Below, one piece after another: positions 1 to 6,426 of a DNA stretch of 8,285 nt. Origin of the DNA: DIGJ01 sp031553075 (GTDB lineage Bacteria > Bacillota > Clostridia > Lachnospirales > Lachnospiraceae); the NCBI GenBank assembly GCA_031553075.1, contig JAVBLX010000096.1, positions 1-8,285 on the forward strand, given 5' to 3'. Under the pieces are notes generated by a model, which was given only the letters and a program-made list of their open reading frames with translations, made no database searches and was not told the origin of the DNA. How positions within the stretch are numbered: the stretch's first letter is position 1; the number at the start of each line of letters is the position of its first letter. A program made the translations under genes and the position numbers.

Positions 1-36
1 ATCCTTCTTTTACACATATCATTTACTTTCCTCGCA

Positions 37-70
37 TACTATAGTAATATTCAGAATTAATACTATAGTA
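37..70. promoter_or_regulatory. Pair of identical 10-bp palindromes, candidate operator
   Basis: The perfect palindrome TACTATAGTA occurs twice, at 37-46 and 61-70. The second copy extends to a 12-bp palindrome at 60-71. The copies are 24 bp apart start to start, and the second ends four bases before the Shine-Dalgarno of the lipoprotein gene. Each contains TATAGT, which resembles a -10 box, but I could not find a well-spaced -35 for either. Two equal palindromes at this place suggest a dimeric repressor binding cooperatively over the promoter. The regulator is not in the window. The local DNA is AT-rich, which lowers the weight of each copy but not of the exact duplication. Confidence 0.5.
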
Positions 71-74
71 TTTT

Positions 75-80
75 AGGAGG
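75..80 (+). promoter_or_regulatory. Shine-Dalgarno fixing a TTG start
   Basis: AGGAGG lies eight bases before TTG at 89. No ATG or GTG in that frame is better placed, and translation from TTG gives a complete lipoprotein signal peptide. This supports the non-ATG start. Confidence 0.8.
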
Positions 81-88
81 TAAACCCG

Positions 89-1846
89 TTGTTCAGATTT
101 ATCAAAGCAAGATCCCAATTCCTATATATCATTCTTGTCTGCACTGCCCTGTTGTTCACCAGCTGCAGCCTTCCCACCATGGGCAAAAGTTATGGACAAA
201 AGGACTTTGACCAGTTCCTCAATAATGTCTTTGTCAATGAAGTCACGTCCGACAGTATCACCCTCAACTATACTCTCGCCCATCCGGAGAACTTTGGTAT
301 TACAAATATTACTCCTACATTAGGGGATTACTCTGTTTCTTATATGAAAACTCATCTCGCTCTCCTGGAAAATTATCAGAAAGATATGAAACAGTTTGAT
401 TATAAAAGCTTAAGCGACAAGCAGAAAGCCACCTATGATGTTTTAAGGGAATACATCAAAACCGGCCTTTCTATGGGTGATTTTATGCTGTATTCGGAGA
501 CCCTTGGTCCCACCACAGGTATTCAGGCCCAGCTTCCAGTCTTGCTTTCCGAGTACAAATTTAATGACTCAGAAGATATTGAGCTTTATTTAAAGCTTTT
601 GCCTTGTGTCAAAGATTATTTCAAGCAAATCATTACCTTTGAAAAACAGAAATCAGATGCTGGCCTTTTTATGAGTGACCGCACCGTCGACGAAATTATA
701 AAGCAATGCGAAAATTTCATTTCCTCCAAGCAGGATAACTGCATGATTGAGGTCTTCAATGATCGAATTGACTCTTTTGACTGGCTTACAGAAGACCAGA
801 AGGATGCCTATAAGGAAATTAATCAGGAAAATGTTCTTGATGAGGTCATTCCCGCCTATGAACTGTTGATTCAGGGACTGACAAAATTAAAGGGCACTGG
901 AACCAATGAAGGCGGGCTCGCTCATTTTCCAAAAGGGAAGCAATATTATGAGGTTTTACTGCGTTATAATACTGGCTCAGATAAATCCCCTGATGAGATG
1001 CGTAAGGCTCTGGAAACTCTCATTGATAAAAACATTTTGAAAATACAGAAAATCGTTAAGGCAAACCCCGATATTATAGATAAGGTTACCACCTCCTCCT
1101 ATTCCCTGACTGACCCTATGAAAATCCTGGCCTTTTTGTCAGAGGATATTAAAAAGGATTATCCTGCATTAAAACCAGTGAATTATTCGGTAAAATATGT
1201 CCACAAATCCCTGGAGGAATACTTGAGCCCGGCATTTTATCTTTCTCCGCCAATTGATGATTATAAGGATAATTGCATTTACATAAACGGATATGCCTCC
1301 TATGATTTATCGAATATCTTTACCACCCTGGCCCACGAGGGTTACCCCGGACACTTATATCAAACTGTTTACTTTAATCAGCAGAATCCTGCACCGATTC
1401 GGACTATCCTGAATTTCAGCGGATATTCTGAGGGTTGGGCCACATATGGTGAATTTGACAGCTATGCCAGGGGCGGCCTGGACCCTCTGGTCGCTGAACT
1501 GATGGAAGCAAATCAAATTGCCACACTCTGCATGTATGGGGTCATCGACCTGGGAGTAAACTACTTTGGATGGTCTCTTAGCGATACGGAACAATATTTA
1601 AAGAAATTTGGTGTTACTAATACAGAGGATATCCGCCGCATTTACTTTGCTATGATTGAAGAACCTGCTTCTTATCAGAAATATGCCGGTGGCTATTGTG
1701 AAATTCAAGAATTGGAAGATAAAGCCAGAGAAAAATTGGGTGACCGCTTCTCCGAACTGGATTTTCGTGAGTTCCTTTTATCTTTTGGTCCAGCTCAGTT
1801 TGATGTTATTGGCAAGCATCTGAATCAGTGGTTAAAAACTCGCTAA
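89..1846 (+). CDS. DUF885-family lipoprotein, predicted zinc metallopeptidase
   Basis: This encodes a 585-residue protein. The N-terminus has basic residues (R3, K6, R8), a hydrophobic stretch at about 11-23 and a lipobox-like LFTSC with Cys26, so it is predicted to be cleaved by signal peptidase II and anchored outside the cytoplasmic membrane. The -3 Phe is a less usual lipobox residue. The remainder matches the DUF885 family: HEGYPGH at 416-422 (His416, Glu417, His422) followed by SEGWATYGE with Glu448, the arrangement expected of a gluzincin-like zinc site. Length is normal for the family and no truncation is seen. The substrate is unknown; DUF885 proteins are generally regarded as putative peptidases, and the surface location suggests peptide or cell-envelope processing. 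The gene starts with TTG behind a strong ribosome binding site and is preceded by paired palindromes. It lies 110 bases before hppA, with no convincing terminator between and no obvious functional link. Confidence 0.88.
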   Translation: MFRFIKARSQFLYIILVCTALLFTSCSLPTMGKSYGQKDFDQFLNNVFVNEVTSDSITLNYTLAHPENFGITNITPTLGDYSVSYMKTHLALLENYQKDMKQFDYKSLSDKQKATYDVLREYIKTGLSMGDFMLYSETLGPTTGIQAQLPVLLSEYKFNDSEDIELYLKLLPCVKDYFKQIITFEKQKSDAGLFMSDRTVDEIIKQCENFISSKQDNCMIEVFNDRIDSFDWLTEDQKDAYKEINQENVLDEVIPAYELLIQGLTKLKGTGTNEGGLAHFPKGKQYYEVLLRYNTGSDKSPDEMRKALETLIDKNILKIQKIVKANPDIIDKVTTSSYSLTDPMKILAFLSEDIKKDYPALKPVNYSVKYVHKSLEEYLSPAFYLSPPIDDYKDNCIYINGYASYDLSNIFTTLAHEGYPGHLYQTVYFNQQNPAPIRTILNFSGYSEGWATYGEFDSYARGGLDPLVAELMEANQIATLCMYGVIDLGVNYFGWSLSDTEQYLKKFGVTNTEDIRRIYFAMIEEPASYQKYAGGYCEIQELEDKAREKLGDRFSELDFREFLLSFGPAQFDVIGKHLNQWLKTR

Positions 1847-1862
1847 GATCCCCCAAAAGGGC

Positions 1863-1890
1863 TTTAACAGCTGGAAATATATGCTAAAAT
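1863..1890 (+). promoter_or_regulatory. Candidate hppA promoter with extended -10
   Basis: TTTAAC at 1863-1868 could serve as -35. TAAAAT at 1885-1890, 16 bases further on, is preceded by TG at 1882-1883, giving an extended -10 (TGCTAAAAT). This would leave a leader of about 60 bases. The -35 is weak, so the call rests mainly on the extended -10. Read-through from the lipoprotein gene is also possible. Confidence 0.45.
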
Positions 1891-1908
1891 TATGATAAGC
1901 AATTTTTG

Positions 1909-1922
1909 ATTCTTATAAGAAT
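1909..1922. promoter_or_regulatory. 14-bp perfect palindrome in the hppA leader
   Basis: ATTCTTATAAGAAT is a perfect palindrome between the candidate promoter and the ribosome binding site of hppA. As DNA it could be a repressor site. As RNA it would form only a weak, AT-only stem. No regulator can be named. Confidence 0.35.
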
Positions 1923-1942
1923 TACACAAAAATTTAATATTT

Positions 1943-1949
1943 TGGAGGG
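1943..1949 (+). promoter_or_regulatory. Shine-Dalgarno deciding the hppA start at 1957
   Basis: The purine-rich GGAGGG core at 1944-1949 lies seven bases before ATG at 1957. The frame is open upstream to a TTG at 1906, but that codon has no ribosome binding site and would add 17 residues not expected in front of the first membrane helix. Confidence 0.85.
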
Positions 1950-1956
1950 AATTCTA

Positions 1957-4101
1957 ATGTTAAACGCTGAAAGTCTATTTATTTTCGCCCCCATTGGGTC
2001 CATTTTAGCACTGCTTTTTGCTTATTATATGGGGCGCCGCGTTCTAAAATCTGATGAGGGTACAGATGTTATGCGGAATATTTCCAAGTCGATTCGAGAA
2101 GGTGCATCTGCTTATCTGAAACGCCAGTATACAGGTGTTTCCATGTTCTTCCTGGCGATGTTTGTCATTCTTGGTATTATGGCAATCGCCGGTTTCCTGA
2201 CACCTTTTGTTCCATTCGCTTTTATTACTGGCGGTTTCTTCTCAGGTCTTTCCGGCTTTATCGGTATGAAGATTGCCACTCTGGCCAATGCCAGAACCGC
2301 TTACGCTTCTTCCAAAAGCCTGAATAGTGGTCTGCGGGTCGCTTTTTCCGCTGGTTCCGTTATGGGCTTTGTGGTTGTAGGCTTGGGACTTCTCGACTTA
2401 TCCATCTGGTTTGCTTTACTGAAATTTGTTTTCTATACCAATGATGCAAAGGCAGTTGTAGATTTGGCTGCATCATCTGGTTTATCCATTGCCGATACAC
2501 AGATTCAGCTGATTTCATCGGCTATGTTAACCTTTGGTATGGGTGCTTCTTCCATGGCACTTTTTGCCCGTGTTGGCGGTGGTATTTTTACCAAAGCAGC
2601 AGACGTTGGTGCCGACCTTGTTGGTAAGGTAGAAGCTGGAATCCCGGAAGATGATCCGCGTAACCCGGCTGTTATCGCTGACAACGTTGGCGACAACGTA
2701 GGTGACGTTGCTGGTATGGGTGCTGACTTATATGAATCTTATGTAGGCTCCATCGTTGCTACCATTGCCCTGGCCGTTGCTGCCGGACTTGGATTTGGCG
2801 GTGCTGTTATTCCGATGATTTTAGCATCAGTTGGGACCATTGCTTCCATCATTGGCTCATTCTTTGTACGTACGGATGAAAATACAAGCCAACGCAATTT
2901 ATTAAAGGCACTACGTACCGGAACTATCAGTGCTTCGATTATTGTTGCTGTTGTTTCCGGGATTGCTATTTACACCATACTGGGTGCTGACCATATGGGC
3001 GTTTATGTGGCCGTATTAGCTGGTCTGCTTGCTGGTGTTATTATTGGTATGGTAACTGAATATTATACTTCCGATACATATAAACCGACTCAGGACCTAG
3101 CTAAAGCTTCTCTTACCGGGCCTGCTACCATTATTATTTCCGGACTATCTCTGGGAATGCTTTCTACTGCAATTCCTGTTATCGTAGTTGGCGCTTCCGT
3201 TATGATCAGTTTCTTCGCCTGTGGCGGATTAGCTGATTACAACTTAGGACTTTACGGCGTTGGTATTTCTGCTGTTGGTATGCTTTCTACCTTAGGAATC
3301 ACCCTGGCTACGGATGCGTATGGCCCAATTGCGGACAACGCTGGTGGTATTGCTCAGATGGCTGGCTGTGACCCAATTGTCAGAGAGCGTACGGATGCGC
3401 TTGACTCTCTTGGCAATACAACGGCAGCTACTGGTAAAGGATTTGCAATTGGTTCTGCTGCACTCACTGCACTGGCACTGATTGTTGCTTATGTAGAAGA
3501 GGTCAAACTAATTGCACCTGATTTTGATTTTAATTTATCTATTACCAATCCACCTGTTTTAATCGGATTGTTCATTGGCGGAGCAATCCCATTTATCTTT
3601 GCTTCCTTAACCATGAGTGCGGTTGGTCGTGCTGCGCAGAGTATCGTTGTAGAAGTACGACGTCAGTTTAAAGAGATTACCGGATTGATGGAAGGAAAAG
3701 CGGAACCAGATTACAAGACCTGCGTTGACCTTTGTGCACGTTCTGCACAAAAAGAAATGATTGCTCCTGCTCTGCTGGCTGTTATTATTCCGATCGTGAC
3801 TGGTTTACTCCTTGGCGTAAATGGTGTTGCTGGATTACTTGCTGGTTCTACCGTAACCGGATTTGTTTTGGCTATTATGATGGCTAATGCTGGCGGTTCA
3901 TGGGATAATGCAAAGAAATACATTGAAGCTGGAAATCTTGGCGGAAAAGGTAGTGACCCACATAAAGCCGCCGTTGTTGGCGACACCATCGGAGATCCAT
4001 TTAAGGATACTTCCGGACCAGCCATCAATATTTTAATCAAACTTACCAGCATGGTATCCATCGTATTTGCCAGTCTGATCGTTACGTTCCACTTGTTCTG
4101 A
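1957..4101 (+). CDS. hppA: Membrane ion-pumping pyrophosphatase, K+-dependent type
   Basis: This 714-residue polytopic membrane protein hydrolyses cytoplasmic pyrophosphate and pumps Na+ and/or H+ outward. Length and the many hydrophobic helices fit the family of about 16 helices. Catalytic motifs are intact: DVGADLVGK at 216-224, EDDPRNP at 231-237, DNVGDNVGD at 242-250, GGSWDNAKK at 646-654 and GDTIGDPFKDTSGP at 675-688. GNTTAATGKG at 486-495 has Ala490 and Gly493 where K+-independent enzymes have Lys and Thr, so it should need K+. After Asp257 the sequence reads LYES, placing Glu260 and Ser261 at the positions used by Na+-pumping relatives such as the Thermotoga enzyme; plant H+ pumps instead carry Glu four residues later, where this protein has Gly264. 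Na+ pumping, or combined Na+/H+ pumping, is therefore inferred. The ATG start has a good ribosome binding site. A strong terminator follows, so it ends its transcription unit. Confidence 0.97.
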   Translation: MLNAESLFIFAPIGSILALLFAYYMGRRVLKSDEGTDVMRNISKSIREGASAYLKRQYTGVSMFFLAMFVILGIMAIAGFLTPFVPFAFITGGFFSGLSGFIGMKIATLANARTAYASSKSLNSGLRVAFSAGSVMGFVVVGLGLLDLSIWFALLKFVFYTNDAKAVVDLAASSGLSIADTQIQLISSAMLTFGMGASSMALFARVGGGIFTKAADVGADLVGKVEAGIPEDDPRNPAVIADNVGDNVGDVAGMGADLYESYVGSIVATIALAVAAGLGFGGAVIPMILASVGTIASIIGSFFVRTDENTSQRNLLKALRTGTISASIIVAVVSGIAIYTILGADHMGVYVAVLAGLLAGVIIGMVTEYYTSDTYKPTQDLAKASLTGPATIIISGLSLGMLSTAIPVIVVGASVMISFFACGGLADYNLGLYGVGISAVGMLSTLGITLATDAYGPIADNAGGIAQMAGCDPIVRERTDALDSLGNTTAATGKGFAIGSAALTALALIVAYVEEVKLIAPDFDFNLSITNPPVLIGLFIGGAIPFIFASLTMSAVGRAAQSIVVEVRRQFKEITGLMEGKAEPDYKTCVDLCARSAQKEMIAPALLAVIIPIVTGLLLGVNGVAGLLAGSTVTGFVLAIMMANAGGSWDNAKKYIEAGNLGGKGSDPHKAAVVGDTIGDPFKDTSGPAINILIKLTSMVSIVFASLIVTFHLF

Positions 4102-4130
4102 TTTAACAAATAATTTTTAAATTTATTCCT

Positions 4131-4192
4131 AAGGGTTGTCATAAAATAACGAACAAAATGTTATTTTGCGGCAACCCTTTTGTGATTTTTTT
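4131..4192 (+). terminator. Intrinsic terminator after hppA
   Basis: The outer stem AAGGGTTG (4131-4138) pairs with CAACCCTT (4172-4179). A second stem inside it, AAAATAAC (4143-4150), pairs with GTTATTTT (4160-4167). T-rich sequence follows, ending in a run of T at 4186-4192. The position, 30 bases after the hppA stop, and the following consensus promoter support termination here. Confidence 0.88.
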
Positions 4193-4202
4193 ACATTTTC
4201 TA

Positions 4203-4231
4203 TTGACCAAACCACTAAGATATTATATAGT
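4203..4231 (+). promoter_or_regulatory. Sigma-A type promoter for pckG
   Basis: TTGACC at 4203-4208 and TATAGT at 4226-4231 are 17 bases apart. Transcription would start near 4238, leaving a leader of about 83 bases. The -10 overlaps an inverted repeat, TAGTA (4228-4232) and TACTA (4236-4240), which could bind a repressor at the start site. Confidence 0.75.
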
Positions 4232-4243
4232 ATTTTACTAATA

Positions 4244-4292
4244 TGATATTTTTTTATCAAAACTAACTAGATTGAAAAGTTATCATTTGATA
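4244..4292 (+). promoter_or_regulatory. Inverted repeats in the pckG leader
   Basis: TGATA (4244-4248) and TATCA (4255-4259) form one inverted repeat around six T residues. TATCA (4281-4285) and TGATA (4288-4292) form a second in opposite order. Each TGATA can pair with either TATCA. The stems are short and AT-rich, so RNA structure would be weak; paired DNA-binding sites are the other reading. No known riboswitch is recognised. Confidence 0.25.
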
Positions 4293-4320
4293 TTACAATC
4301 AGTAAAAAAGGAGAATATTT

Positions 4321-6114
4321 ATGGGACAACTTACCAGTAATCTTAATGTATTAGAATGGGTAGAGGAAATGCAGGCGCTCACCAAACCGGACAAGATAGT
4401 TTGGATTGACGGCAGCAAAGAACAGTTAGATGCCCTTCGTCAGGAATCTGTAGCAAATGGTGAACTGATTCCCCTCAATCAGGAAAAGCTTCCTGGATGC
4501 TACTATCATCACACCGCAGTTAACGACGTTGCCCGTGTGGAGGACAGAACTTTTATCTGTTCGAAAAAGAAAGAAGACGCCGGCCCAACCAATAACTGGT
4601 GCGCCCCAGAGGAAATGTATGCTAAATTAACCCCTATGTTTGATGGTGTCATGACGGGCAGAACCATGTATGTGATTCCATATTCTATGGGACCTATTGG
4701 TTCCCCTCTGGCGAAAGTAGGTGTTGAACTTACCGATTCTATTTACGTAGTTCTTAACATGGAAGTTATGACTCGTATCGGGGCAGATGCTTTCCAAAAC
4801 CTTGGGGATACCTCCAACGACTTTGTTCGGGGACTTCATTCCAAAGCCGATATTGATGAAGAAAAGCGTTACATTGTACACTTCCCAGAAGACAATACCA
4901 TCTGGTCCATTAACTCTGGATACGGCGGAAATGTTCTTTTAGGCAAAAAATGCTTTGCTCTTCGTATTGCTTCCTTTCAGGGCAAGAATGAAGGCTGGAT
5001 GGCTGAACACATGCTTATCTTGGGCATCGAAAAGCCAAACGGCGAGGTAAAATATGTCACCGCTGCTTTCCCATCTGCTTGCGGAAAGACCAACCTGGCA
5101 ATGCTTATTCCACCAGAAGGATATCGTTCCAAAGGATATAAGGTATGGACTGTTGGCGATGATATTGCATGGCTGAAAAAAGGAGAAGACGGACGTCTTT
5201 ATGCAATCAATCCAGAAAATGGCTTCTTCGGTGTAGCACCAGGAACCAATGCCAAGTCCAACTTTAACGCTTTGGAAAGCACCAGGCAAAATACCATTTT
5301 TACCAATGTGGCATTAAATAATGATGATATGACCGTTTGGTGGGAAGGTCTTGATAAAAATCCGCCAGAAAATGCAACTGAGTGGAAGGGAGCAAAGGTA
5401 AATGGCAAGGAGTATACAGCAGAAGGCAACAAACTTGCTCATCCTAACTCCCGTTTTACCGCTCCAGCCCGGAACTGCCCATGCATTTCCAAAGAATTTG
5501 ACAACCCTGCTGGCGTTCCGATTTCCGCTATGATTTTCGGTGGTCGTCGGGCAAAGACCGCACCTTTAGTATATCAGGCATTTGACTGGAATCATGGTGT
5601 GTTTGTAGGCTCCATTATGGCCAGTGAAACCACCGCCGCTGCCGCTGGTGCAGTTGGTGTCGTTCGTCGTGATCCTATGGCCATGCTTCCATTCTGTGGT
5701 TACAATATGGGTGACTACTGGCAGCATTGGATTAATATGGGCACAGAATTGGGTGATAAAGCGCCAAAGATTTTTAATGTAAACTGGTTCAGAACCGACG
5801 ATGAAGGCAATTTTATCTGGCCTGGATTTGGTGATAACATGAGAGTTCTTGACTGGATTATTGAACGTGCCGATGGTAATGCCGAAGCAGTGGAAACTGC
5901 CATAGGTTATGAACCAAAAGCGGAAGATATTAACCTGGAAGGTTTGGAGGAAGACGGCGTCACTCTGGAAGTAGTGAAAGGGTTATTGAATGTAGATCAT
6001 GACCTTTGGAAAGAAGACGTTGTCAGCATCAAGGAATTCTACGAAAAATTTGGTGACAAGCTGCCAGAAGCCTTGAGAGAACAATTGGCTGCATTGGAAG
6101 GAAGACTTTCTTAA
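4321..6114 (+). CDS. pckG: Phosphoenolpyruvate carboxykinase (GTP)
   Basis: This 597-residue cytosolic enzyme interconverts oxaloacetate + GTP and PEP + CO2 + GDP, at the junction of gluconeogenesis, glycolysis and C4-acid metabolism. The motifs are those of the GTP class. Arg72 in VARVED is the substrate arginine. Lys210 (GKKCFALRIA), His230 (AEHMLI) and Asp281 (GDDIAW) are the Mn2+ ligands. The P-loop is PSACGKTN with the class-specific Cys254, Lys256 and Thr257. GFFGVAPGTN spans 301-310 and FGGRR 406-410. The guanine pocket is complete: Trp489, Phe490, Phe498, Phe503 and Asn506 are spaced exactly as in the vertebrate enzyme. Length is normal. ATG at 4321 follows AAGGAG by seven bases. It has its own promoter and a terminator after it. 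In anaerobes this enzyme may run either way; fixing CO2 onto PEP would supply oxaloacetate and make GTP. Arginine codons favour CGT, unlike the next gene. Confidence 0.97.
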   Translation: MGQLTSNLNVLEWVEEMQALTKPDKIVWIDGSKEQLDALRQESVANGELIPLNQEKLPGCYYHHTAVNDVARVEDRTFICSKKKEDAGPTNNWCAPEEMYAKLTPMFDGVMTGRTMYVIPYSMGPIGSPLAKVGVELTDSIYVVLNMEVMTRIGADAFQNLGDTSNDFVRGLHSKADIDEEKRYIVHFPEDNTIWSINSGYGGNVLLGKKCFALRIASFQGKNEGWMAEHMLILGIEKPNGEVKYVTAAFPSACGKTNLAMLIPPEGYRSKGYKVWTVGDDIAWLKKGEDGRLYAINPENGFFGVAPGTNAKSNFNALESTRQNTIFTNVALNNDDMTVWWEGLDKNPPENATEWKGAKVNGKEYTAEGNKLAHPNSRFTAPARNCPCISKEFDNPAGVPISAMIFGGRRAKTAPLVYQAFDWNHGVFVGSIMASETTAAAAGAVGVVRRDPMAMLPFCGYNMGDYWQHWINMGTELGDKAPKIFNVNWFRTDDEGNFIWPGFGDNMRVLDWIIERADGNAEAVETAIGYEPKAEDINLEGLEEDGVTLEVVKGLLNVDHDLWKEDVVSIKEFYEKFGDKLPEALREQLAALEGRLS

Positions 6115-6180
6115 ATACACAAAATATATTTTTTACAGACTGTATAACGGATTAAATATCTTTAAGGACGTTTAAAATAG

Positions 6181-6232
6181 AAAAAGAAGATATCAAAATG
6201 ACTAAAAAGGAAGCTTTGGTATCTTCTTTTTT
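6181..6232 (+). terminator. Intrinsic terminator after pckG
   Basis: AAAAAGAAGATA (6181-6192) pairs over 12 bases with TATCTTCTTTTT (6220-6231). CAAA (6194-6197) and TTTG (6215-6218) can extend the stem inward. The 3' arm is itself the T-run. It lies 66 bases after the pckG stop; nothing clear is seen in the AT-rich stretch between (6115-6180). It separates pckG from the pckA promoter that follows at once. Confidence 0.85.
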
Positions 6233-6256
6233 GTTGACATTTTTTGTTTATTCCTG

Positions 6257-6285
6257 TTGACATTTGACAGCCACAAGACTATACT
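6257..6285 (+). promoter_or_regulatory. Near-consensus promoter for pckA
   Basis: TTGACA at 6257-6262 and TATACT at 6280-6285 are 17 bases apart, close to the ideal sigma-A promoter, which suggests strong expression. Two more TTGACA hexamers lie at 6234-6239 and 6264-6269, but neither is properly spaced from a -10. Transcription would start near 6292, giving a leader of about 135 bases. The pckG-pckA gap (6115-6426) thus holds terminator, promoter and structured leader in order. Confidence 0.85.
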
Positions 6286-6292
6286 AGAAACT

Positions 6293-6327
6293 GGCGGACG
6301 ATTTGAACTTGCAAATCTTCGCCTTTT
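6293..6327 (+). promoter_or_regulatory. Hairpin at the 5' end of the pckA transcript
   Basis: GGCGGA (6293-6298) pairs with TTCGCC (6318-6323), including one G-U pair. After one bulged C, GATTTG (6300-6305) pairs with CAAATC (6312-6317), closing a six-base loop. Four T residues follow. The stem begins at about the predicted +1. It could protect the 5' end of the mRNA, or act as a weak attenuator, though the T-run is short. Confidence 0.6.
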
Positions 6328-6335
6328 CAATAAAT

Positions 6336-6395
6336 TTAGCACTTTGTTCTGCTAATACTGTAAATAATGATAAGCCAACTTCAGACTTTAGCAGA
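6336..6395 (+). promoter_or_regulatory. Mutually exclusive pairings in the pckA leader
   Basis: TGCTAA (6350-6355) can pair with TTAGCA just upstream (6336-6341, eight-base loop). Extended to TCTGCTAA (6348-6355), it can instead pair over eight bases with TTAGCAGA downstream (6388-6395). Both cannot form together. The ribosome binding site at 6414-6420 is in neither stem. The direct repeat TTTAGCA (6335-6341, 6387-6393) could alternatively be a protein site. No known riboswitch class is recognised. Confidence 0.4.
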
Positions 6396-6413
6396 CATAG
6401 AAAATAAAACTTT

Positions 6414-6420
6414 AAGGAGG
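6414..6420 (+). promoter_or_regulatory. Shine-Dalgarno deciding the pckA start at 6427
   Basis: AAGGAGG lies six bases before ATG at 6427. An in-frame ATG at 6367 would add 20 residues but has no ribosome binding site, lies inside the structured leader and would place this strong site within the coding region, so 6427 is chosen. Confidence 0.9.
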
Positions 6421-6426
6421 ATAATC

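Noticed and set aside
1852..1866. CCC-AAAA-GGG-CTTT as a terminator after the lipoprotein gene
   Set aside because: The stem is only three pairs and the T-run is three bases, too weak to call.
1906..1956. TTG at 1906 as the start of hppA
   Set aside because: It has no Shine-Dalgarno, and the extra 17 residues precede the expected N-terminal membrane helix.
3711..4142. 143-codon open frame on the - strand across the end of hppA
   Set aside because: It lies opposite highly conserved pyrophosphatase motifs and the terminator, and the translation resembles no protein family. It is a shadow of the real gene.
6198..6260. 20-codon frame beginning ATGACTAAAAAG in the pckG-pckA gap
   Set aside because: It starts in the terminator loop, has no good ribosome binding site and runs through the terminator T-run and the promoter -35, so it is unlikely to be a leader peptide.
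6367..6426. Upstream in-frame ATG adding 20 residues to pckA
   Set aside because: It has no ribosome binding site, while ATG at 6427 has a full AAGGAGG at good spacing.
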